From: an uncultured Clostridia bacterium
GTDB taxonomy: Bacteria; Bacillota; Clostridia; Christensenellales; Aristaeellaceae
Direction: 5' to 3'
DNA: 64,000 bases
NCBI GenBank assembly: GCA_947565865.1
Contig: CANOHT010000010.1
Span: 1-64,000 of the forward strand
The notes beneath the pieces are model-generated. The model was not told where the DNA came from. It searched no databases and saw only the letters and a list, made by a program, of their open reading frames with translations. Both the position numbers and the translations under genes were made by a program. Of the stretch, positions 1-7,050 are shown one piece after another. Each line of letters begins with the position of its first letter. The stretch's first letter is position 1.

Positions 1-15
1 AGGTGTTTCTGAATA

Positions 16-288
16 TTGGCCATGCCGCGCTACCGCCTGAAGGGATACAAAATGATTGTCTTTGCAGTGGAACTTGCTGTTGAAGACGAGGATCGGCTGC
101 TGTGCGCTCAGCAGCATCTATACAAGCCGATTGCCCGGGAATTGGACTGTAACACGCACTGCGTCGAGCGCAATATCCGCACGGCGATCAATCATGCTTG
201 GCGCAATAACCCCGATTACCTTTCCCGCCTCGCCAGGTTCCGGCTTACTCAGCCCCTACCGTTGTTCAATTTCTGGAGATACTGGTGA
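16..288 (+). CDS. Spo0A C-terminal-domain-like protein, possibly 5'-truncated or frameshifted
   Basis: The 90-residue product resembles the DNA-binding domain of Spo0A. It shares KGY near the start, LY.pIAre in the middle, and VERNIRTAINHAW, which aligns with VERAIRHAIEVAW of the spo0A gene at 49887-50663. It has no receiver domain, like the stand-alone Spo0A_C proteins of many Clostridia. The start is doubtful. A stop at 10-12 closes this frame, but a neighbouring frame at bases 3-20 reads FLNIG, which matches FLTIG just before the DNA-binding domain of Spo0A. One inserted base near position 21 would therefore explain a broken N-terminus. No good ribosome site precedes TTG16 or ATG22. It may be host DNA or prophage cargo. 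It probably bound DNA at 0A-like sites if intact. Confidence 0.55.
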   Translation: MAMPRYRLKGYKMIVFAVELAVEDEDRLLCAQQHLYKPIARELDCNTHCVERNIRTAINHAWRNNPDYLSRLARFRLTQPLPLFNFWRYW

Positions 289-413
289 CCGTTTCCCTGC
301 GTGAGCAAGGTTCGGCCTCCGCCTGATGACTTTAGCCTGTCTAATATTGACGAAGAGCAGAGCATCATATATACTAATGGTAAATATACCAGACTTATAA
401 GGAGCGATCCACA

Positions 414-1853
414 TTGTCTACTGACTACACCTTCAAGGAAAACGATTTGCTTGGGCGGGAAAAATTCGCTAATTTTCTGTACAAGCTCATTGAGAACCAG
501 CAGAATTACCGTCGCGACACAGAATCTGCGGGTTATACCATCGCCATTGACGCAGCCTATGGCGCAGGAAAAACGTATTTCCTGAAGATGTTCCAGTCCA
601 TGGTCAAGGCGGAAGGCAAGTACCAAACCGTCTACTACAACGCCTGGGAGCATGATCTATACGAAGACGCATTTACCCCCATTCTGTCACTGATCGCAAG
701 TGACGATGCCTTTGTCGTGGCTGCGGAAGACCAGGATCACTCAGGAGTTAAGGAGAAAGTTCGATCATTCGTAGGCCACGCCGCTCCTACGATCATCCAT
801 TCCCTGGTTCGTGCTGTGGCACCTGGCACATTGGCAGATGGCGCGGCGGCAGGTTTAGGCCATTTGATTGAGAAGTGGGGCGACGCGCAATACGATGCCT
901 ACACGCAGTTGAGAAAGTCCATAGACGCCATGAAGGCCGCTCTCCAAACAGCAGTCGCTGGAACCCAGCCGCTGATCTTCATCATTGACGAGCTGGATCG
1001 CTGCAGCCCAACGTTCGCGATCAAGACGCTGGAGGTCGTCAAGCATCTGCTGAACGTCGATGGCGTCACCTTCGTGATGGCCGTGGATATGCGGCAGCTC
1101 TGCGCGGCCACCAGGAATTTCTTCGGCCAGACCATGGACGCGGAAGGCTACCTGTGCAAAATCTTTGATTACATGACGGTTATGCCCGTGCCGGACGTCA
1201 GGGATTACATTCAGACGCAGCTCCTCGCCATCGCCCCCGACTTCGCGCAGATGCACGAGCCTTTGTTCAGGTTCATCACGGCCGTCCTGACCGAGGAAGC
1301 CATCTCGCTGCGGATGATCGACACGCTGCTGTCCACCTATCGCGTTCTGAGAGACTACCTGCTCAAGGATTACCGTGACGACGCCGCAGAAGAACTATAC
1401 TTTTATTGCCTGTTTTTAAAGTTTTGCCATCCAGATTTGTTTCAAAATATGGTAAAATCGCTTGATGAAAGTTCCGTAACCGGATATCTGCGCCAGCATA
1501 ACAGGCTTGGGTCAGCTATAGCTGCTTTGACAAAATTCAATCAAAAGATTGAAGAATCCAACTATAAAGTAACCGGAGCAGATTTCGAGGAAACATTGTT
1601 TGATTTTTGTGACACGCCTATTAAGTGTGTATCTACATTTGATGAAAAATCGAAATTTAGTTTTATCGATAATTATGACAAACGTCACACTTATCGCTAT
1701 TCAGAAAATCCTCGTATGCGCGTCAATGATCTACTGTTTATACCCGACTTGAAAAAGTTTTCGCAGATCAAGCATCTTACCTACGGTCAGTACATCCACC
1801 AGCAGCTTGAAATGTTTAATTACGTTATGCCCGCAGAGAACCCTGACGAATAA
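414..1853 (+). CDS. KAP-family P-loop NTPase
   Basis: The 479-residue protein starts at TTG414 after an AAGGAG site. It carries a Walker A motif (YGAGKT, about residues 45-50) and a Walker B motif followed by DELDRC (about 193-203), the arrangement of KAP P-loop NTPases. These are often plasmid-, phage- or defence-associated, and some are membrane linked. The long insert between the two motifs holds an amphipathic stretch but no clear transmembrane helix. From about 1390 to 1740 the base composition becomes clearly more AT-rich than the first 900 bases, which suggests a composite origin. The gene converges on the prophage holin gene and the two share a terminator. It may be cargo at the end of the prophage or part of a neighbouring island; an antiphage role is only an inference. 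Confidence 0.75.
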   Translation: MSTDYTFKENDLLGREKFANFLYKLIENQQNYRRDTESAGYTIAIDAAYGAGKTYFLKMFQSMVKAEGKYQTVYYNAWEHDLYEDAFTPILSLIASDDAFVVAAEDQDHSGVKEKVRSFVGHAAPTIIHSLVRAVAPGTLADGAAAGLGHLIEKWGDAQYDAYTQLRKSIDAMKAALQTAVAGTQPLIFIIDELDRCSPTFAIKTLEVVKHLLNVDGVTFVMAVDMRQLCAATRNFFGQTMDAEGYLCKIFDYMTVMPVPDVRDYIQTQLLAIAPDFAQMHEPLFRFITAVLTEEAISLRMIDTLLSTYRVLRDYLLKDYRDDAAEELYFYCLFLKFCHPDLFQNMVKSLDESSVTGYLRQHNRLGSAIAALTKFNQKIEESNYKVTGADFEETLFDFCDTPIKCVSTFDEKSKFSFIDNYDKRHTYRYSENPRMRVNDLLFIPDLKKFSQIKHLTYGQYIHQQLEMFNYVMPAENPDE

Positions 1854-1859
1854 CGAAAA

Positions 1860-1897
1860 AAGCCGAGGACGTTCCTCAGCGTCCCCGGCTTCTGTTG
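1860..1897. terminator. Shared terminator between KAP gene and holin gene
   Basis: The arms AGCCGAGGACG and CGTCCCCGGCT (one mismatch) flank a short loop and lie between A-rich and T-rich tails. The hairpin sits exactly between two convergent stop codons, so it can serve both directions. Confidence 0.7.
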
Positions 1898-2332
1898 TTA
1901 TTCTATCTTCGCCCCGTCGCTGGGTTCTCTGTCCCTCAGCTGTTCCAGAGCGCCCTTCAGCCAAGCGGGGAAGGGTACGTCCGTCAGGGCCACGTTCTCC
2001 AGGATGGAAATGCCCTCGTTGGCGATGTAGAACCAAATCACCATATTGCGGAACATTGCCGCGCCGGTGCCCAGGGCCAAGTCCAGCAGAGCACCCAGGA
2101 GCACCATCAGCAGGATAACGCCCTTGCGCAGCAGACCGCGGAAGCCGGCCTTGCTGTCCAGATGGCCGGTCTCGGTCTTGGGACTCCTGCCCATGGCGGC
2201 AACAACGAGGCCGGTGGCGTAGTCCACCGCCATCACGCCGATCAGCACCCCCAGCATCATGTCCCAGCCTCCAAACAGCCCCGCGATGGCCCCGCCAACG
2301 CCGGCCAGTGTCTTCATCATCTTATCCCACAT
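1898..2332 (-). CDS. Phage holin, TcdE/UtxA (Cph1) family
   Basis: This 144-residue protein has about three hydrophobic segments (near residues 15-45, 65-90 and 95-110) and the family signature DYATG, followed by KAGFRGLLRK and a hydrophobic helix ending in LLD. Holins of this family open the membrane at the end of the lytic cycle so the endolysin can reach the wall. It is the last phage gene of the late operon. It lies directly after the endolysin and starts at an ATG with AAGGAGGA in front. The order lysin then holin is common in Clostridial siphoviruses. Confidence 0.88.
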   Translation of the reverse strand: MWDKMMKTLAGVGGAIAGLFGGWDMMLGVLIGVMAVDYATGLVVAAMGRSPKTETGHLDSKAGFRGLLRKGVILLMVLLGALLDLALGTGAAMFRNMVIWFYIANEGISILENVALTDVPFPAWLKGALEQLRDREPSDGAKIE

Positions 2333-2350
2333 GTTCGCGTCCTCCTTGCG

Positions 2351-3223
2351 TTACGCCGAAATTTCCGCCCCCGGATACAGCCCGGCCAGCGCCTCCGCTT
2401 CCTCCCGGCTCAGCCCCGGAATGGTCACGGTGTATGTCTCAGCCACGCCAGTCGCCGCCCGATCCAGCGCCGCCCAGGTCTTCGGCCCCACGATGCCGTC
2501 CGTGTTGAGGCCGTGGGCCGCCTGGAAGGTCTTGACGCACTCCTCCGTGACAGCGCCGAAAATGCCGTCCGGCTCCAGGTCGAATCCCCGGTCGTGCAAG
2601 GCCAGCTGGAGGGTCACAACGGCATCGCCCCGGCTTCCGTGCCGAAGTGTTGGGTGGGAGGCTGGCTTGTCCGCCGTGTCGGCGTCAGGCGTTCCGTCTA
2701 CCACCACATCCAGCTCCCTGGGGATGGCGTAGTGCGTCCAGCGGCCCGCGCTGATGGCAGTACGCACCACCCCTGTGTCATGCCCGGATGCGTGGACAAT
2801 CGTACCGTCACCCAGGGCAATGCCGGTGTGGCCCATCACGCCGGACTTATCCTCCCGAAACAGGATGCACACCTTGCCGCTTGGCATGTCCTGGATGCTG
2901 CCCTTGCTCAGCCAATCGCCTTTGCGCCACTGGCTGGTTGCGCCGGAAATGTTGACGCCCTCAATCCCCGCCGCCGCGCAGCCACGGCGCACCAGCTGGG
3001 CGCAGTCATAGCAAAGCTTGCCGTCGTATTTGCACCCCGTACAGGTCGCCTGTTTGCCCCTCATCACCGGGCAATTGCTTCGGATGGCGGCGGCGCTGTT
3101 GGGGTACTGCTCCGCCCTGGCCCTGCGGTAGGCCGGTGCGCAGCGCTGGCCCGTCCCGCCCATGACGTAGGGGCTGCCCACCTGGGCAAGGGCCCAGGAG
3201 CGGAGTTTGTCAGCTTTGGTCAT
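2351..3223 (-). CDS. Endolysin: NlpC/P60-type amidase/peptidase with peptidoglycan-binding domain
   Basis: The 290-residue protein has an N-terminal NlpC/P60-like domain (about residues 5-160). It shows CYDCAQLV with the likely catalytic cysteine, and GHTGIALGDGTIVHASG with the conserved histidines. A PG_binding_1-like domain follows (about 188-250: LRHGSRGDAV, DGIFGAVTE, DGIVGPKTW). It would cleave cell-wall peptides for lysis. There is no signal peptide, so it depends on the holin downstream. The CX2C/CX7C cluster near residues 50-75 is typical of phage enzymes of this group. The start codon lies inside the XkdX gene and uses GGAGGTGA as its ribosome site. Confidence 0.9.
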   Translation of the reverse strand: MTKADKLRSWALAQVGSPYVMGGTGQRCAPAYRRARAEQYPNSAAAIRSNCPVMRGKQATCTGCKYDGKLCYDCAQLVRRGCAAAGIEGVNISGATSQWRKGDWLSKGSIQDMPSGKVCILFREDKSGVMGHTGIALGDGTIVHASGHDTGVVRTAISAGRWTHYAIPRELDVVVDGTPDADTADKPASHPTLRHGSRGDAVVTLQLALHDRGFDLEPDGIFGAVTEECVKTFQAAHGLNTDGIVGPKTWAALDRAATGVAETYTVTIPGLSREEAEALAGLYPGAEISA

Positions 3224-3329
3224 CGCCCGTCACCTCCAGCATTTCGGCCACATGCGCCCGCCAGCGCTCCGGCACGTCGGTTAGGGTCATTTTCCCAGCT
3301 TTAATCCATCGTGCGTAAATTGCGGCCAT
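3210..3329 (-). CDS. XkdX-family small phage protein
   Basis: This 39-residue gene is easily missed. The product contains the XkdX pattern: YARWIKAGKMTLTDVPERW and a short amphipathic tail. XkdX proteins sit between tail-fibre and lysis genes in Firmicutes siphoviruses; their function is unknown. The start shares one base with the stop of the upstream gene (TAATG), and its 3' end overlaps the endolysin start, indicating tight translational coupling. Confidence 0.8.
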   Translation of the reverse strand: MAAIYARWIKAGKMTLTDVPERWRAHVAEMLEVTGDDQS

Positions 3330-3730
3330 TACGCATCACCTCCCATGTTGTCGGTCGTCATCATCGCCGCCAGCTCCATCATGGCGGCCTCGATCTCGTC
3401 CATGCGCTCTTCCGCCGTCAGCACCGGCACAGGCGGCGTATAGTCTGCGTCCATCTCCGCCTGGGTGCGCTCCTGCACCTCGCCGTCTACCAGCTTGTAA
3501 CGGCAGACGCCACGCTCGTCCCACAGGGGGCCGTCTAAGTAATTGCCCTGGGCGTGGTGGTACTGATCGCCGTAGCCCTCGTCGATCTGCGTCCAGCCGT
3601 CGGTGTCGGCCAAAAAGGCGTCGCTGTTGATGGCCAGGATCCGGCCCTCATCGTCCTCGCGGACAAGCACCTTGTACGGTTGGCGCTGCAGGATGTCGCC
3701 AGCACCGTCCATCATGTTGTTACCATCCAT
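3329..3730 (-). CDS. Small tail-fibre-associated protein, hypothetical
   Basis: This acidic 133-residue protein follows the fibre genes and precedes XkdX, the place where tail-fibre assembly or fibre-tip accessory proteins are usually found. The C-terminal third (LTAEERMDEIEAAMMELAAMM) is a predicted short coiled coil. The middle segment (about residues 20-100) resembles the extended part seen in XkdW/YqcC-like proteins. ATG3730 follows AAGGAGGC. No catalytic motif is visible. The functional assignment comes mainly from position. Confidence 0.6.
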   Translation of the reverse strand: MDGNNMMDGAGDILQRQPYKVLVREDDEGRILAINSDAFLADTDGWTQIDEGYGDQYHHAQGNYLDGPLWDERGVCRYKLVDGEVQERTQAEMDADYTPPVPVLTAEERMDEIEAAMMELAAMMTTDNMGGDA

Positions 3731-3742
3731 GGTTTTGCCTCC

Positions 3743-4702
3743 TTACAAATCCGCGCTTGCGGCATAATCAAATTGGATCACCGCGCCGTTTGCACTACCG
3801 CTCAGATTAAGGCTGTTAAATCCGTGGTTATCGCCAATGTTTTTCGCCGCAGTAATGGACGCAGGCGATTGAGCTGACCATAGCTTGATATTTTTGATCG
3901 TCACAGTCGGGTTGACGCGCATCGGTACAGGATAGGTTATATCGCACAAATAAGCGGTAGGGGCGGATTCGGACGAAAACACCCACCCGAGTTTTGCTGT
4001 CCCTTCCGTATAGTACCGCTGACATGCCAACAGCTCCGCCGCGTAGCCCTTGGGGACGTAGGCGGGCAGGGTGTCGGCGGTATAGCTGCCCTTGTAGAGA
4101 GCGGCCTTTTCGATGGTGATGGCGCCGTTGCCCGCTTTGTTGCGTATGAGGACGTGGCCCCATGTGGTGCTGTATGCCGTCAGCCCCGAGGCCAACGTCT
4201 TGCCGCTTGTATCGCTGCCGATGACCAGTGACACACAATCCCAAAAGCCGCCGACGCATACGGCCAGGGTGTAGACCTTACCGGCCATATCGCTGTAAGC
4301 ATCAAATTTTTGGTAGATACCAGCATAGAGGGTAGCCGTTGGCGTCAGCACAATGCCGCCGCTTGATAGGGTTATGCTTGCCGCATTGCTGGCGCTGTCC
4401 GTCTTCCATTGGTCAATGCAGTAGATGCCGTCTTGACTCCAACTGGTCTGCCCCCGCTGGTTGACCGCATTTGTAAAGTCGCTGTTATCCAGCAAATTCC
4501 GCACCCTGTCCCGCTGGATCAGCGCCGTCTGCACGTCGGTCTCGTCGGTGGCACTGACCGGGATGTCGGCGGCGGTCAGGGTGATGTTGCCGTCCGCCTG
4601 TTCCACGCCGTTGACGCTCATGGTCAGGCCGTCCTTGCCTTTGAGCAGAAGGCCCAGAGGATGCCATTGACCGTCAGCGCCCTTGTAGCATAATTGTGGC
4701 AT
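3743..4702 (-). CDS. Tail-fibre / receptor-binding protein, paralogue of the upstream fibre
   Basis: The 319-residue protein is a shorter relative of the gene at 4716-6626. Both carry RDRVRNLLDNS (here about residue 85) and a later block reading YTADTLPAYVPKGYAAELL, followed by a CxRYY segment. Both end in a beta-rich domain with the phrase PMRV.PT.T. The N-terminus (about 1-85) has a VNGVEQADGNITLTAADI-like linker also present in the longer fibre. It probably forms part of the host-recognition apparatus. The ATG follows a TAAGGAGG site. The pair looks like a partial gene duplication that provides two related but different tips. Confidence 0.75.
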   Translation of the reverse strand: MPQLCYKGADGQWHPLGLLLKGKDGLTMSVNGVEQADGNITLTAADIPVSATDETDVQTALIQRDRVRNLLDNSDFTNAVNQRGQTSWSQDGIYCIDQWKTDSASNAASITLSSGGIVLTPTATLYAGIYQKFDAYSDMAGKVYTLAVCVGGFWDCVSLVIGSDTSGKTLASGLTAYSTTWGHVLIRNKAGNGAITIEKAALYKGSYTADTLPAYVPKGYAAELLACQRYYTEGTAKLGWVFSSESAPTAYLCDITYPVPMRVNPTVTIKNIKLWSAQSPASITAAKNIGDNHGFNSLNLSGSANGAVIQFDYAASADL

Positions 4703-4715
4703 GACGTTATCCTCC

Positions 4716-6626
4716 TTATAGCTCAGCGTTCAGCGTCAGCACGTCCTCAACGTTGAATACCAGGATGGCAGGGTGGGCGCTTGGGATGCCGTCGCACGTC
4801 ACCTGGAACAGGATGCCGTCATCCTTGACATACACGCCGCCGATAGCGGTGGCCGTGTACTGCGTACCATTGCACAGCACGCGCAAATTGCCCACTCCCT
4901 TACCCACGGTGATGGTCGGAGCAACCCGCATGGGCACGGGCATGGGAATCTTAAACCGGGCGTTGCCTGTGCCATAGGTGACGCCATAGGCCAGAGGCGT
5001 ACCGGCTGGCTGAGCAAGCCGGTTATAGTACCGCTTGCATTCCAGCAGTTCCGCCACATAGCCCTTGGAGACGTGGGTAGGCAGGGTGTCCGCCGTGTAT
5101 TCGCCCGGGTAGAGCACGGCCCATTTCACCGCGTTGCCATTCGGAGTAATTTCGACAAACCACGAATTTGTAGATGGGTTACCCAGACGAATTTTACGGC
5201 CATCAGGATATGTAAAGGTGCCGTTATCCGTCCAGGATGGATTGTTGGTCACGGTGCAGACGCCTGCCATCGTTAACCCGTCTGCAAATTTGCAGGCAAT
5301 GGTCACTTTCCCCCCGACAAACCCGCCAAGCCTGTCGAGGTACTGCATCATCACGCCGTCGGCAATCGTGATACCGTCGTCGCCGATTACGGGGGTAATG
5401 GACGATGCGCCAGACTTCCATTGAGCGATGAAAATTGTATAGGCGTTGATCGTGCTGCCGCTCGTCCACCCGTTCTGGATGACAATCCGGCTCGCATCCT
5501 CCCAATAGCTGTTATCCAGCAGATTCCGCACCCTGTCACGCTGGCTCAGTGCCTCGGGCAGCCCCGCCACGTCGCTGATCTGCGCCTGGGTATCCGCCGT
5601 GCCGGATGTATCGACGGCAAGGACATAGCTGCTGTCTTCTGGCAGTGTGCCGTCGCCGATGTAGACCTCCGGCTCGCTTGTGCCGCCTGTCCCGGCATCG
5701 CCGATGGCCTCCGCTAAGGTGCGGCTGTCCGTGTCGCTGACGTGGATGTCCTCGCCGGTGATGCTGATGTTGCCGGTTGCGTCGGCCGTCTGGCCGTTGA
5801 CGGTCAGGCTGTCGATGCTGCCAGTCTGCCCGCGCGGGATCGTCAGGTCAAGCACCGGGGCCTCCGCTGTGCCCGTGATGCTGGCCGATGCCTCCGTGCC
5901 CGGCTCGCCCGTGGTCACCGTGCCGATGGACAGCGCGGGCGTCGCCCCGGTGTCGCCCTTGGGGATGCCAAAGCTGATGACCTTGTAGCCGTCCTCTGCT
6001 TCCGTCACAGCAGCGGTCGGCGTACTCCCGGCAGGCAAGGCCGACGCTTGGGCAGTCATGCTGTTGATGGCGGTAGCCGCCGCACTGGCCGCTGAGGCCG
6101 CGTTGCCTGCGGCCGTGGCATTGCTGGATGCCTGTTCCGCCGCCGTGGTCGCTGCCGTTGCTGCCGTGTTTGCCGCACTCGTGGCCGCCTCCATGACGGC
6201 AATCTGCTGCAGCAAGGCATCCAGGGAGGGCACCACGTTTTCCGGATCGACAATGGCGTCGGTGCGGCTTCGGGCCACGTTGCCCTCCAGCCATAGGACG
6301 GTACGCCGCGTCTGGCTGTCCGTCAGCTTGACCACCAGGCTGTACCGCCCGGGCACCGTATAGCAGGCTTCCGGTAGCCATAGGGTCACGCCATCATCCG
6401 TACCTTGCGCAGTGTCCGTTGTCACGGTAGCGCCGTCTGCCCGGATCATGTAGCCCACAGCGCCGCAGCCTGCAAGGCTCACAGGCTGTCCCTTGGAGAC
6501 GGCAGTCAGCTGGATGCCATAGGCCATCTTGTCCTCCGTCACCAGCGGCTCCCGAAGGGGTGTCATTACGGCGGGCTTGTCCAGGTCAACGCGGTACGAG
6601 AGCAGGCCCGAGATGCCGTTACTCAT
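4716..6626 (-). CDS. Baseplate/tail-fibre protein with BppU-like N-terminus and collagen-like segment
   Basis: This 636-residue protein begins with a domain resembling the N-terminal part of BppU baseplate upper proteins (about residues 1-125, including GYMIRADG and LWLEG). An alanine-rich coiled coil follows (about 130-195), then collagen-like fragments (FGIPKGDTGATP and IPRGQTGSIDSL). The C-terminal half shares its module with the 319-residue fibre downstream. ATG6626 is chosen over the GTG nine bases upstream because GGAGGTGG sits at the right distance, and it overlaps the preceding stop by eight bases. It likely links the tail tip to receptor-binding domains. Confidence 0.78.
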   Translation of the reverse strand: MSNGISGLLSYRVDLDKPAVMTPLREPLVTEDKMAYGIQLTAVSKGQPVSLAGCGAVGYMIRADGATVTTDTAQGTDDGVTLWLPEACYTVPGRYSLVVKLTDSQTRRTVLWLEGNVARSRTDAIVDPENVVPSLDALLQQIAVMEAATSAANTAATAATTAAEQASSNATAAGNAASAASAAATAINSMTAQASALPAGSTPTAAVTEAEDGYKVISFGIPKGDTGATPALSIGTVTTGEPGTEASASITGTAEAPVLDLTIPRGQTGSIDSLTVNGQTADATGNISITGEDIHVSDTDSRTLAEAIGDAGTGGTSEPEVYIGDGTLPEDSSYVLAVDTSGTADTQAQISDVAGLPEALSQRDRVRNLLDNSYWEDASRIVIQNGWTSGSTINAYTIFIAQWKSGASSITPVIGDDGITIADGVMMQYLDRLGGFVGGKVTIACKFADGLTMAGVCTVTNNPSWTDNGTFTYPDGRKIRLGNPSTNSWFVEITPNGNAVKWAVLYPGEYTADTLPTHVSKGYVAELLECKRYYNRLAQPAGTPLAYGVTYGTGNARFKIPMPVPMRVAPTITVGKGVGNLRVLCNGTQYTATAIGGVYVKDDGILFQVTCDGIPSAHPAILVFNVEDVLTLNAEL

Positions 6627-6885
6627 CCCCGCCACCTCCTGGCAGCATCCGAAGCGTGACCGTATCGCCCTCCCGCGTCAGCCCGGCCAGTCCGGCTACG
6701 GCATAGGTGGTTTCGATGCCGGGCCTGTCCGTCGCGGCTATCTTGGTCGCGCCTTCCGCCTCCGCAGCAATAACGGACAGAGGCCGATCATCTCGCAGCT
6801 GTACGACGACGTGCCCAAGCGTCCGCGTGGGCCCCACAATCCAGTCAGCTTCCCAGGTCATGCCCGTGTTCGTTTTAATCGTCAT
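6619..6885 (-). CDS. Small tail-operon protein, hypothetical
   Basis: This 88-residue protein is predicted to be mostly beta strand and has no recognised motif. Its gene is between the Tal-like protein and the BppU-like fibre. It overlaps the stop of the gene before it and the start of the gene after it, so it is translated as part of the same unit. ATG6885 has GAGGAGGAGCATC in front. A small structural or assembly role at the tail tip is inferred from position only. Confidence 0.55.
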   Translation of the reverse strand: MTIKTNTGMTWEADWIVGPTRTLGHVVVQLRDDRPLSVIAAEAEGATKIAATDRPGIETTYAVAGLAGLTREGDTVTLRMLPGGGGDE

Positions 6886-7036
6886 GATGCTCCTCCTCAC
6901 TCATGTCGTTCCACAGGCGATCCAGTTGCTGGATGGCCGCCAGCAGCAGATTGAGATTGCTCCGCCCGCACACTTCCACGTTCTCCAGCGCGTTCCGCAC
7001 GCCACGCAGCAGGTCTTTCCGTTCCTTGTTCGTCAT
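6875..7036 (-). CDS. 53-residue helical protein in the tail operon
   Basis: This short gene was found by following the ribosome sites. ATG7036 has AGGAGGAGCAACC in front. The product is almost all helix (NKERKDLLRGVRNALENVEV, then LLLAAIQQLDRLWNDM). It is comparable in size and position to the small helical proteins between Tal and fibre genes of other siphoviruses. It overlaps the next start by 11 bases. The function is unknown. Confidence 0.55.
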   Translation of the reverse strand: MTNKERKDLLRGVRNALENVEVCGRSNLNLLLAAIQQLDRLWNDMSEEEHHDD

Positions 7037-7050
7037 GGTTGCTCCTCCTG

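Noticed and set aside
1..1897. Left attachment site of the prophage
   Set aside because: I looked for a copy of the ssrA 3' end and saw none; serine integrases use very short cores, so the boundary cannot be placed.
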